Notes under the pieces: generated by a model
What the model was told of the DNA's origin: nothing
Database searches by the model: none
What the model saw: the letters and a program-made list of their open reading frames with translations, nothing else
Made by a program: the position numbers and the translations under genes
Shown: in pieces, positions 1 through 7,090 of the stretch
Position numbering within the stretch: the stretch's first letter is position 1
Layout: every line of letters begins with the position of its first letter
From: an uncultured Eubacteriales bacterium
Lineage (GTDB): Bacteria > Bacillota > Clostridia > Oscillospirales > Oscillospiraceae
DNA length: 18,674 bases
Reading direction: 5' to 3'
Assembly: GCA_902475455.1 (NCBI GenBank)
Contig: CABRZO010000027.1
Coordinates: forward strand, 1-18,674

Positions 1-1104
1 ACGTCATCCTCGTCGGGCCGCCGGCCGCCTCAGGATCCGCCTCGGGGTGGAAATGGAAAAAAGCGCAAGAAAAAGCGTATGCCCATCTGGCAGAAGGTGA
101 TTATCATTGTGCTGGTGGTCATCATCCTGCTGATGATCACTGCGGTGGCCGCCGTTTGGATGAAGCTCAACGGCATCAATCGGATTCAGATCGGCAATGA
201 GGTCCAGACCTCGGAGGACTTCGAGCAGGACGATCCCGACGCAGAGGACACCATCTCCGAAGATTCCATCACCTTCTCGGATTTGGATAAGGTGCATGCC
301 GATGAGGATGTCATCAATATCCTGCTGATCGGCCGGGATTCCACTGATGAGGATACCGATCGCGGCCGCTCCGACTCCATGATTGTGGTGAGCCTCAACC
401 GCAAGACGAAGCAGATCTCTATGGTGTCACTGATGCGGGACTGCTACGTCCAGATTCCAGGCTACAAGAACAACAAGCTCAATTCCGCCTTTGCATTTGG
501 CGGGTATGAGCTGATGGATGAGACCATCAGCCAGAACTTCGGTATTGAGATTGACTACAACGTGGGCGTCAACTTTGACGGCTTTGAGCAGGTGGTGGAT
601 CAGCTGGGCGGCATTGACATCACCCTGACCGCGGCGGAGGCCGAGTATATGGCTCAGTGGGGCTATCCCGACATGGTGGAAGGTGTCAACCACATGGACG
701 GCGCTCAGGCTCTGTGTTACGCCCGCACCCGCTATGTGGGCACCGGCAAGGAGGCCAACGACTTCGGCCGCACCTATCGCCAGCGGGTGGTTATGACCAC
801 GGTCTATGAGGAAATGATGAAGAAGAGCCTGCCGGAGATCTGGACGATTCTGGACTCCGTCATGGACTGTGTGGAGACGGATATGACCAACGCTGAGATC
901 ATCAGCATCGGCACCGAATTCTACAACATGGGCATCGATGATCTGCAGAGCTATCGGCTGCCCCAGGATGGCGAGTACAGCGACGAGACGATCAACGGAA
1001 TGTCCGTACTGGTGCTGGATTGGGATGCGGCCCAGCAGCACCTGCAGGATTGGCTGTACAGCGACACTCCTGCGGAAGAGCACGGGGTGGACGCCGCCAA
1101 CTGA
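1..1104 (+). CDS. LytR-CpsA-Psr (LCP) family wall-polymer ligase, 5' end missing
   Basis: LCP proteins move undecaprenyl-linked glycopolymers (teichoic acids, capsule) onto peptidoglycan at the outer membrane face. The frame is open from base 1: the 26 codons before the Met at 79 encode a Ser/Pro-rich then Lys/Arg-rich stretch (GKKRKKKR) that fits the cytoplasmic tail usually seen before the single LCP membrane segment, and no ribosome binding site precedes 79. I therefore treat the gene as cut by the window. Counting from Met79, residues 8-27 are the membrane helix, followed by an acidic extracellular linker (about 40-75) and the LCP domain. Family motifs visible: DRGRSDSMIVVSLN, SLMRDCYV, the NKLNSAFAFGG segment, DGFEQVVDQLGGIDI, MDGAQALCYARTR and GRTYRQR; the arginines of these motifs bind the pyrophosphate in known LCP enzymes. 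It converges on trpA. Which polymer it transfers cannot be read from the sequence. Confidence 0.9.
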   Translation, partial: TSSSSGRRPPQDPPRGGNGKKRKKKRMPIWQKVIIIVLVVIILLMITAVAAVWMKLNGINRIQIGNEVQTSEDFEQDDPDAEDTISEDSITFSDLDKVHADEDVINILLIGRDSTDEDTDRGRSDSMIVVSLNRKTKQISMVSLMRDCYVQIPGYKNNKLNSAFAFGGYELMDETISQNFGIEIDYNVGVNFDGFEQVVDQLGGIDITLTAAEAEYMAQWGYPDMVEGVNHMDGAQALCYARTRYVGTGKEANDFGRTYRQRVVMTTVYEEMMKKSLPEIWTILDSVMDCVETDMTNAEIISIGTEFYNMGIDDLQSYRLPQDGEYSDETINGMSVLVLDWDAAQQHLQDWLYSDTPAEEHGVDAAN

Positions 1105-1112
1105 CCATATTA

Positions 1113-1151
1113 CAATATCGCCTGCCGGAATTGTTTCGGCAGGCGATATTG
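1113..1151 (+). terminator. Stem-loop just after the LCP gene, possible terminator
   Basis: A perfect 15-bp inverted repeat (1113-1127 with 1137-1151, 9-nt loop) lies 8 bases after the LCP stop. It lacks a clean T-run on the plus side (the next bases are GTATGCGGGTATTTC), so on its own it is a weak candidate. It may act with the stronger hairpin at 1225-1267, or stabilise the 3' end of the mRNA. Confidence 0.5.
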
Positions 1152-1224
1152 GTATGCGGGTATTTCTCCTGTTGTTGTACTGTTGGATCATTTGATTGAA
1201 ATAGAGGATTGGCATGTAAAAGTA

Positions 1225-1275
1225 AATGATGCCTGGTCAAAACAATGGATTTTGACCAGGCATCATTCTATTTTT
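1225..1275. terminator. Bidirectional intrinsic terminator between LCP gene and trpA
   Basis: A perfect 18-bp stem (1225-1242 with 1250-1267, 7-nt loop) sits between the two convergent genes. On the plus strand it is followed by CTATTTTT; on the minus strand it is flanked by A-rich arm bases and then a TTTT run (TACTTTTACAT). Both the LCP transcript and the trp operon transcript can end here. Confidence 0.85.
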
Positions 1276-1282
1276 GAGGTGA

Positions 1283-2053
1283 TTATCCCATGGCTTGCTT
1301 CATAGTCCGCACATACTCCGTCACCGGTGCTATGCTGTCCCGGCCATATTGGGCGATCAGCTTGACAATGGCGCTGCCCACGATGACCCCATCGGCCTTT
1401 TGGGACATGTCTTTGGCCTGCTCAGGGGTGGAGATGCCAAAGCCCACGGCGGTGGGGATGTCGCGGGTCTCCTTTACCAGGGATACCATGCTGGCAATGT
1501 CGGTGGTGATGTTGGTCCGCACCCCGGTGACCCCCAGGGAGGACACACAGTACACAAAGCCCTTGGCCTCCTGGGCAACGGCCCGAATCCGCTCATGGGA
1601 GGTGGGGGCAATCATGCTCACCAGTTCCAGGCCGTATTTGGCGCACAGGGGCTCGAACTCCACTTTTTCCTCAAAGGGTACGTCCGGGAGAATCAGCCCT
1701 TGAATGCCAGCCTCAGCGGCGTTGGAGAGGAATTTTTCGGAACCGTAGGAGAACACCACGTTGGCATAGGTCATAAACACCATGGGAATGGTGACGCTCT
1801 CCCGGAGCCGTCTGACCAGGTCAAACACTTTGTCGGTGGTGGTGCCCGCCTCCAGTGCCCGCAGGTTGGCCCCCTGGATGACGGGGCCCTCGGCGGTGGG
1901 ATCGGAGAAGGGGATGCCCAGCTCGATGAGGTCGGCCCCGGCCTTCGCCATGGCCTTCACCAGGGCCTCCGTGGTCTCCAGATCCGGGTCGCCGCAGGTC
2001 AGGAAGGGAATAAAGGCCTTACCGGAGCGGAAGGCGTCTGCAATTTTAATCAT
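1283..2053 (-). CDS. trpA: Tryptophan synthase alpha chain
   Basis: Cleaves indole-3-glycerol phosphate to indole and glyceraldehyde 3-phosphate; indole is channelled to TrpB in the alpha2-beta2 complex. The 256-residue TIM barrel is the normal family length. Visible motifs: FIPFLTCGDP at the N-terminus, ELGIPFSDPTAEGPVIQ (the catalytic Glu of LIELG and the Asp of FSDP), YANVVFSYG in the middle, and GFGISTPEQ and GVIVGSAIV in the phosphate-binding C-terminal strands. I start it at Met 2053 because GGGGAGG stands just upstream and because this gives the usual N-terminus MIKIADAF; a longer frame to 2092 would add 13 atypical residues. The start overlaps the trpB stop by 8 bases, implying coupled translation and equal amounts. 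It is the last gene of the operon. Confidence 0.97.
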   Translation of the reverse strand: MIKIADAFRSGKAFIPFLTCGDPDLETTEALVKAMAKAGADLIELGIPFSDPTAEGPVIQGANLRALEAGTTTDKVFDLVRRLRESVTIPMVFMTYANVVFSYGSEKFLSNAAEAGIQGLILPDVPFEEKVEFEPLCAKYGLELVSMIAPTSHERIRAVAQEAKGFVYCVSSLGVTGVRTNITTDIASMVSLVKETRDIPTAVGFGISTPEQAKDMSQKADGVIVGSAIVKLIAQYGRDSIAPVTEYVRTMKQAMG

Positions 2054-3230
2054 GGAGATCCTCCCCTCTGTACCGGGCAATGGCGGCCACATCCTTGTCT
2101 CCCCGGCCCGACAGGGTGATGACGATGCTCTGATCCTTGCCCATGGTGGGGGCCAGCTTCAGGGCGTGGGCCACCGCATGGGCGGACTCGATGGCAGGGA
2201 TGATACCCTCGGTGCGGGACAGGTATTCAAAGGCCTGAACCGCCTCCTCATCGGTGACAGGTACATACTCCGCCCGGCCGATGTCGTGGAGCCAGGCGTG
2301 CTCCGGGCCGATGCCCGGATAGTCCAGTCCGGCGGAGATGGAGTAGACCGGGGCGATCTGTCCGTACTCATCCTGGCAAAAATAGCTCTTCATGCCGTGG
2401 AAGATGCCCAGCCGACCGGTGTTCATGGTGGCGGCGGTTTCAAAGGTGTCGATGCCCCGGCCCGCTGCCTCACAGCCAATGAGCTTGACCTGGGGATCGT
2501 CGATAAAATGGTAGAAGGAGCCGATGGCGTTGCTGCCGCCACCCACACAGGCGATGACTGCGTCAGGGAGTTTGCCCTCCTGGGCCAACATCTGGGCCTT
2601 GATCTCCTTAGAGATCACCGCTTGGAAATCCCGGACGATGGTGGGGAAGGGGTGAGGGCCCATACAGGAGCCCAGCAGATAGTGGGTGTCGCTGATCCGG
2701 CTGGTCCACTCCCGGAAGCACTCGCTGACTGCGTCCTTCAGGGTGGCGGTGCCGGTGTCCACCCCGTGGACAGTGGTGCCCATCAGCCGCATCCGGTAGA
2801 CATTCAGGGCTTGGCGCTCCATGTCCAGCCGCCCCATGTAGACCTCGCACTCCATGCCCAGAAAGGCAGCGACAGTGGCAGTGGCCACCCCGTGCTGTCC
2901 GGCGCCGGTCTCGGCGATGAGCCGGGTCTTGCCCATCTTTTTGGCCAGCAGGGCCTGGCCCAGGGCGTTATTGATCTTATGGGCGCCGGTGTGGTTCAGA
3001 TCCTCCCGCTTGAGATAGATCTTTGCGCCTCCCAGATCCTTTGTCATCTTCTCCGCGTAGTACAGCAGAGAGGGCCGTCCGGCATAGTTGCGGTACAGCT
3101 CGTCCAATTCCGCCTGAAAGGCTGGATCGTTTTTATAGTGGTTGTAGGCTTCCTCCAGCTCTATGACAGCATTCATCAGGGTTTCCGGGATGTACTGGCC
3201 GCCGTGGATGCCGAATCGTCCTTGGGACAT
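2046..3230 (-). CDS. trpB: Tryptophan synthase beta chain
   Basis: PLP enzyme joining indole and L-serine to make L-tryptophan, paired with TrpA. The 394 residues match the standard TrpB1 length. Motifs: GRFGIHGGQYIPETLM at the start, LKREDLNHTGAHKINNALGQ (the HK lysine forms the PLP Schiff base), AETGAGQHGVATAT (the Glu of ETGAGQHG is catalytic), the GGGSNAIG phosphate loop and SGRGDKD near the end. I chose Met 3230 because AAAGGAG lies 8-9 bases upstream and MSQGRFG matches family N-termini; an in-frame Met at 3257 lacks a comparable site. It is separated from the upstream transaldolase gene by about 100 bases containing a strong stem-loop, unlike the tight junctions elsewhere in the operon. 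Confidence 0.97.
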   Translation of the reverse strand: MSQGRFGIHGGQYIPETLMNAVIELEEAYNHYKNDPAFQAELDELYRNYAGRPSLLYYAEKMTKDLGGAKIYLKREDLNHTGAHKINNALGQALLAKKMGKTRLIAETGAGQHGVATATVAAFLGMECEVYMGRLDMERQALNVYRMRLMGTTVHGVDTGTATLKDAVSECFREWTSRISDTHYLLGSCMGPHPFPTIVRDFQAVISKEIKAQMLAQEGKLPDAVIACVGGGSNAIGSFYHFIDDPQVKLIGCEAAGRGIDTFETAATMNTGRLGIFHGMKSYFCQDEYGQIAPVYSISAGLDYPGIGPEHAWLHDIGRAEYVPVTDEEAVQAFEYLSRTEGIIPAIESAHAVAHALKLAPTMGKDQSIVITLSGRGDKDVAAIARYRGEDLHD

Positions 3231-3273
3231 GGTGGCTCGCTCCTTTAACGATTTCATGTGTTGATGTATTTTA

Positions 3274-3310
3274 GCTTCCCGCCAAAACCGTGAGGGTTTT
3301 GGCGGGAAGC
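3274..3310 (-). other. Strong intercistronic stem-loop between transaldolase gene and trpB
   Basis: A perfect 16-bp inverted repeat (3274-3289 with 3295-3310) closes a 5-nt loop. In the direction of transcription the bases after the stem are TAAAATACATC, with no U-run, so it does not look like a normal intrinsic terminator. It could be an RNA processing or stability element that sets trpBA levels apart from the upstream genes, or a leaky terminator. Confidence 0.6.
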
Positions 3311-3334
3311 AGTTAAAACAGGTTGAGGTGAAAC

Positions 3335-3994
3335 TCAGTCACCGAACACCTTGCGATAGTCCTCCTGGAACTTGACGATACCGGAGTCGGTCAGGGGATG
3401 CTTGCACATCTGCTCAATGACCTTGAAGGGAACGGTGGCGATGTCGGCACCAGCACGGGCGCAGCCCAGAACGTGGCTGGTGTTGCGGACGGAGGCGGAG
3501 ATGATCTCGGTATGGATGTCGTCATACAGGGCAAAGACGTTGGCGATGTCCTCAATGAGGGCCAGGCCGTCCTCATTGATGTCGTCCAGACGGCCGATGA
3601 AGGGGCTGACATAGGTGGCGCCGGCCCGGGCGGCCAGCAGAGCCTGGTTGGTGCTGAAGATCAGGGTGCAGTTGGTGGGGATACCCTCGGCAGACAGCAC
3701 CTTGATGGCCTTCAGGCCCTCGGCGGTCATGGGGATTTTAACGACCATATGCTTAGGATCAATGGCGTAGATCTCGCGGCCTTCCTTGATCATACCCTCG
3801 GCGTCCTCGGTGGTGGCCTTGACCTCACCGGAGATGGGGCCGTCCACGATGGAGCAGATCTCCTTCAGAGCCTCGGCGTAGTCGCGGCCCTCCTTGGCGA
3901 TCAGGCTGGGGTTGGTGGTAACGCCACAGATGACGCCCATCTCATTGGCCTTGCGGATCTCGTCCACATTGGCGGTGTCCAGGAACAGTTTCAT
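3335..3994 (-). CDS. Small transaldolase (TalC/FSA-type) inside the trp operon
   Basis: A 219-residue single-domain class I aldolase of the MipB/TalC/FSA group. It moves a dihydroxyacetone unit between sugar phosphates, interconverting fructose 6-P + erythrose 4-P with sedoheptulose 7-P + glyceraldehyde 3-P. Motifs: MKLFLDTANVDEI (Asp6), GVTTNPSLIAKEG, the Schiff-base lysine Lys86 in HMVVKIPMT, TLIFSTNQALLAARAGA and YVSPFIGRLDD. Residues that separate transaldolases from fructose-6-phosphate aldolases point to transaldolase: Glu57 (FSA has Gln) and Phe132 (FSA has Tyr). The start has AAGGTGA 6 bases upstream. It follows trpF by 19 bases and precedes trpB. It has no step in tryptophan synthesis itself; making erythrose 4-phosphate for the shikimate pathway is my inference from position. 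The family assignment is firm, the substrate preference is not. Confidence 0.92.
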   Translation of the reverse strand: MKLFLDTANVDEIRKANEMGVICGVTTNPSLIAKEGRDYAEALKEICSIVDGPISGEVKATTEDAEGMIKEGREIYAIDPKHMVVKIPMTAEGLKAIKVLSAEGIPTNCTLIFSTNQALLAARAGATYVSPFIGRLDDINEDGLALIEDIANVFALYDDIHTEIISASVRNTSHVLGCARAGADIATVPFKVIEQMCKHPLTDSGIVKFQEDYRKVFGD

Positions 3995-4013
3995 GTTGAT
4001 TCACCTTTTCCTT

Positions 4014-4619
4014 TCATTTTATCTTCCGCACCGAAGCGATGACGGAAGACAGTTTACCTTTATCTTTCACTCCGTCGGTCTCAATGCCGCTGGAGAGATC
4101 GATCCCATAGGGGTGCAGCTGTTTGACGGCTTTGACCACATTTTGAGGCCCCAGCCCGCCGGCCAGAAAGTAGGGCCGGTCAAACGCCTGAAGCAGGTCC
4201 CAGTCAAAGCACTCGCCGGAGCCCTGGCCGCTGTCCAGCACGATCTGGTCGGCGCCGCAGACCCGGGCTGCCTCCAGATCCTGGGGACCCTTGATCTGAA
4301 ATGCCTTCCAGACCGGGCGGCCGGTGGCCGCTCTCAGGGCCTGAATATAGTCCTCGTCCTCGCTGCCGTGGAGCTGCAGCGCGTCCAGAAACCCCCGATT
4401 CAGCAGTTCAATGGCCCGGTCCAGGGGCTGGTCCACCACCACTCCCACAGCCTGAATGCCCGGGTTCAGTAGCCGCACCAACCCTTCCGCCTTCTCCGGG
4501 GAGAGGTTCCGGCGGCTGCGGGGGACGTTGAGAACAAAGCCGGCGTAGTCCGGGAGGTACTGATTGACATAATCAATATCCCGTTCCCGGGACAGACCGC
4601 AGATCTTGATTTTTGTCAT
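4014..4619 (-). CDS. trpF: Phosphoribosylanthranilate isomerase
   Basis: Catalyses the Amadori rearrangement of N-(5'-phosphoribosyl)anthranilate to CdRP, the step before TrpC. The 201-residue barrel carries the family signatures: KIKICGLSRERD with the catalytic Cys7, FVLNVPRSRRNLSP (usually FxxxSRRx), ALQLHGSED, VLDSGQGSGECFDW (the general-acid Asp followed by the phosphate loop), FLAGGLGPQNV and GIDLSSGIETDGVKDKGKL. Its ATG overlaps the trpC stop in an ATGA arrangement, so translation is very probably coupled. It is a separate gene, not fused to trpC as in enterobacteria. Confidence 0.96.
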   Translation of the reverse strand: MTKIKICGLSRERDIDYVNQYLPDYAGFVLNVPRSRRNLSPEKAEGLVRLLNPGIQAVGVVVDQPLDRAIELLNRGFLDALQLHGSEDEDYIQALRAATGRPVWKAFQIKGPQDLEAARVCGADQIVLDSGQGSGECFDWDLLQAFDRPYFLAGGLGPQNVVKAVKQLHPYGIDLSSGIETDGVKDKGKLSSVIASVRKIK

Positions 4620-5407
4620 CGGGCAGCCCTCCTCATCTGGTCCAACAGCCCCGCCCTGTCCGGGGAACGCATCAGCATCTCGCCCACCAGCACCGCATCG
4701 GCACCGATCCGGCTCAGCTGGGCAACCTGGTCCGGGGAGGTGACGCCGGATTCCGCCACATAGACCGCTTCCGGGGGAATCAGATCCCGCAGCCGGGCGG
4801 CATTGGAGAAGTCCACGGAAAAATCCTTCAGGTTCCGGTTGTTCACCCCGATGATTTTGGCACCGGCGGTCACGGCGGAGGCGATCTCTGTTTCATCATG
4901 GGTTTCCACCAGGGCGGCCAGCCCCAGCATTTCACATATATCAAGATAACGCTTGATGGCCTCCGTGTCAAGCAAAGAGCAGATCAACAGCACACAATTT
5001 GCCCCCAGAAGCCGGGCCTGATAGAGTTGGTACTCGTCCACCACAAAGTCCTTGCGGAGCATAGGGGTAGCCACGGCGTCCCGGATCTCCCGGAAAATCT
5101 GGTCGGAACCCAAAAACCACTTGGGTTCCGTCAGGCAGGAGATGCAGTCGGCCCCGGCTTTTTCGTAGGAGCGGGCGATCTCCAGATAGGGAAACTCCGG
5201 GGAGATGATGCCTTTGGAGGGAGAGGCCTTTTTGACCTCGCAGATAAAGCTCATGCCCTCTTTCGCCAAGGCCTGAAAAAAAGCCGCACCCTCTGCCTTT
5301 GGAAGGTCACGACAGCAGGCTTTCAGGGCCTCCAGGCTGACCTTACTCCTGTCCCGCTCCACCCGCAGCCGGGCATAATCGGCGATGGTATCCAATATAG
5401 TCGACAT
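4616..5407 (-). CDS. trpC: Indole-3-glycerol-phosphate synthase
   Basis: Closes the indole ring by decarboxylating CdRP to indole-3-glycerol phosphate, the TrpA substrate. 263 residues, a full-length monofunctional TrpC. Visible motifs in order: MSTILDTIADYARLRVERD at the N-terminal helix, FICEVKKASPSKG (the EVKxxSPSKG signature with catalytic Glu and Lys), ISCLTEPKWFLGS, PMLRKDFVVDEYQLYQAR (catalytic Lys of LRKDF), ALVETHDE, IGVNNRNLKDF and VAESGVTSPDQV, ending in the phosphate site ADAVLVGEMLM. AGGAGG stands 8 bases before the ATG. A 65-base gap separates it from trpD and holds a 9-bp hairpin directly upstream of the ribosome binding site. Confidence 0.97.
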   Translation of the reverse strand: MSTILDTIADYARLRVERDRSKVSLEALKACCRDLPKAEGAAFFQALAKEGMSFICEVKKASPSKGIISPEFPYLEIARSYEKAGADCISCLTEPKWFLGSDQIFREIRDAVATPMLRKDFVVDEYQLYQARLLGANCVLLICSLLDTEAIKRYLDICEMLGLAALVETHDETEIASAVTAGAKIIGVNNRNLKDFSVDFSNAARLRDLIPPEAVYVAESGVTSPDQVAQLSRIGADAVLVGEMLMRSPDRAGLLDQMRRAAR

Positions 5408-5421
5408 AATAACCTCCTGAA

Positions 5422-5446
5422 CAGGGCACCTCTCAGCGGCGCCCTG
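5422..5446 (-). other. Hairpin in the trpD-trpC gap, upstream of the trpC ribosome site
   Basis: CAGGGCGCC pairs with GGTGCCCTG (9 bp with one G-U, 7-nt loop). It ends 3 bases before the AGGAGG of trpC and has no T-run after it. It could affect trpC translation or RNA cleavage; no regulatory role is shown by the sequence alone. Confidence 0.45.
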
Positions 5447-5472
5447 GGGAACTGTGCAGATTGCAGGTCCAA

Positions 5473-6495
5473 TCAGGCCTGGGTGGCGGCCGCAAATTCC
5501 TCCAGCTTGGCAATGGCCTTGCCGGAGTCCACCACTTGGGCGGCCAGGGATACACCCGCCCCGATGGAATCCGCCTTGCCCGCCACATACAGCGCGCAGC
5601 CTGCGTTGAGCAGTACGATGTCCCGCTTGGGGCCCGTCAGCTGGCCAGAGAGAATATCCCGGGTCACCTGGGCGTTGTAGGTTGGATCGCCTCCGGCGAT
5701 GTCCTCCTTTTTGCCCCGTTCCAAGCCAAAATCCTCCGGCTGGATGGTGTAGCTTTTGTACCAGCCGTTGTTGAACTCACATACCGAGGTGGGGGCGCTG
5801 ATGGAGACTTCGTCCAGCTTATCCTGGCCATAGACTACCATGCCCCGCCGGACCCCCAGCCCGCTGAGCACCTGGGCCATGGGCAGCAGCAGGTATTCGT
5901 CATAGACCCCCAGCAACTGCATGGTGGGATGAGCCGGGTTGGTGAGGGGCCCCAGGATGTTGAACACGGTCCGGAAGCCCAGCTCCTTTCGGATGGCCCC
6001 CACATATTTCATGGAGGTGTGGTAGACCTGGGCATGCATAAAGCAGATGCCGGTTTTCTGAAGCACCTGAGCCATTTTTTCCGGCGCCAGCCGGACGTTG
6101 ACCCCTAGTTCCTCCAGCACGTTGGCGGCGCCGCATCGGGAGGAGGCGGCCACATTGCCGTGTTTGGTCACCGGCACTCCGGCGGCGGCAATGATGAGGG
6201 CGGCGGTGGAGGAGACGTTGATGCTGTGGGAGCCATCACCCCCGGTGCCCACAATCTCCAATGTGTCCAGTCCGCCCCGATCCAGAGGGATGGCGTGATC
6301 CCGCATGGCGCAGGCGCAGCCGGAGATCTCGTCGATGGTCTCCGCCCGGGTGCTCTTGGTGGACAGGGCCGCTAGAAAGGCGGCGTTCTGGGTGGGGGTG
6401 GTCTGGCCGCTCATGATCTCGTTCATGACGGCGTAGGACTCATCATAGGTCAGATCTTCCTTCTGGACGATCTTAATAATGGCTTCCTGGATCAT
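5473..6495 (-). CDS. trpD: Anthranilate phosphoribosyltransferase
   Basis: Transfers phosphoribose from PRPP to anthranilate. 340 residues, the usual length of a stand-alone TrpD, with the helical N-terminal domain (about 1-70) and the PRPP-binding domain. Motifs: GTGGD at 83-87, INVSSTAALIIAAAGVPV, KHGN at 111-114, FNILGPLTNPAHPTMQLLGVY, and DEVS in the Mg2+/PRPP region (KLDEVSISAPTSV). One oddity: the family usually reads KHGNR..SS..G.AD.LE.LG, whereas here Arg is Val115 and the later Asp is Asn125 (AANVLEEL). The effect is unknown and the rest of the active site looks intact. AGGAGG lies 9-10 bases upstream of the ATG; the gene starts 19 bases after trpG. Confidence 0.96.
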   Translation of the reverse strand: MIQEAIIKIVQKEDLTYDESYAVMNEIMSGQTTPTQNAAFLAALSTKSTRAETIDEISGCACAMRDHAIPLDRGGLDTLEIVGTGGDGSHSINVSSTAALIIAAAGVPVTKHGNVAASSRCGAANVLEELGVNVRLAPEKMAQVLQKTGICFMHAQVYHTSMKYVGAIRKELGFRTVFNILGPLTNPAHPTMQLLGVYDEYLLLPMAQVLSGLGVRRGMVVYGQDKLDEVSISAPTSVCEFNNGWYKSYTIQPEDFGLERGKKEDIAGGDPTYNAQVTRDILSGQLTGPKRDIVLLNAGCALYVAGKADSIGAGVSLAAQVVDSGKAIAKLEEFAAATQA

Positions 6496-6514
6496 AATTT
6501 GCTACCTCCTGAGA

Positions 6515-7090
6515 TCAAAGGGAATTGAGGGAGAGAAAATTCTGCATGATTTGCCGGCCGTCAGGCGTCAGAATGCTCTCGGGATGGAATTGGAGTCCAT
6601 AGATGGGAAAAGTTCGGTGTTGGACCGCCATAATCTCTCCGTCCTCGGCGGTGCCGATGACCTGCAGGGATGGGGGAATGGTGTCCGCCAGGGCCGCCAG
6701 AGAGTGGTACCGGGCCACGGGGATTCGGGAGGGGAGCCCTCGAAACAGGGGGCTTTCCTGGTCCAGTGTCACCTGGGACTGTTTGCCGTGCATCAGCTGC
6801 CGGGCGTAGGAGACGGTGGCCCCAAACACCTCGCAGATGGCCTGGTGACCCAAACATACCCCCAGGATGGGATATTGGCCCCCCAGCTGTCGGACTGCAT
6901 CCTCGCAGATGCCGGAGTCCGCCGGCCGACCGGGGCCGGGGGAGAGGATGATGCATCCGGGGGACAGCGCCTCGATCTCAGGGATGGTGAGCTCGTCGTT
7001 GCGGATGACCCGGATGTCCGGGTCGATGGAGCCCACCAGCTGATACAAATTATACGAAAAACTGTCGTAATTATCAATCAGTAAAACCAT
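6515..7090 (-). CDS. trpG: Anthranilate synthase glutamine amidotransferase subunit
   Basis: Class I glutamine amidotransferase that hydrolyses glutamine and passes ammonia to TrpE. 191 residues, full length. Motifs: MVLLIDNYDSFSYNLYQLV at the N-terminus, IILSPGPGRP (oxyanion strand), GVCLGHQAI with the nucleophile Cys79, MHGKQSQV, and FHPES completing the triad (His169, Glu171). The start at 7090 gives the textbook N-terminus; AAGGAGG is 11 bases upstream, inside the trpE 3' end. It overlaps trpE by 17 bases. It may also serve p-aminobenzoate synthesis, as TrpG does in Bacillus subtilis, but no pab gene is in the window to support that. Confidence 0.96.
   Translation of the reverse strand: MVLLIDNYDSFSYNLYQLVGSIDPDIRVIRNDELTIPEIEALSPGCIILSPGPGRPADSGICEDAVRQLGGQYPILGVCLGHQAICEVFGATVSYARQLMHGKQSQVTLDQESPLFRGLPSRIPVARYHSLAALADTIPPSLQVIGTAEDGEIMAVQHRTFPIYGLQFHPESILTPDGRQIMQNFLSLNSL

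Noticed and set aside
1782..3248. 488-codon open frame on the plus strand
   Set aside because: It lies opposite trpA and trpB, which have full family motifs and ribosome sites. The translation is low-complexity Gly/His/Leu/Val-rich, typical of antisense frames in GC-rich genes.
3335..3994. Naming the trp-embedded gene fructose-6-phosphate aldolase (fsa)
   Set aside because: Glu57 and Phe132 are the transaldolase-type residues; true FSA has Gln and Tyr at these places. Left without a symbol until tested.
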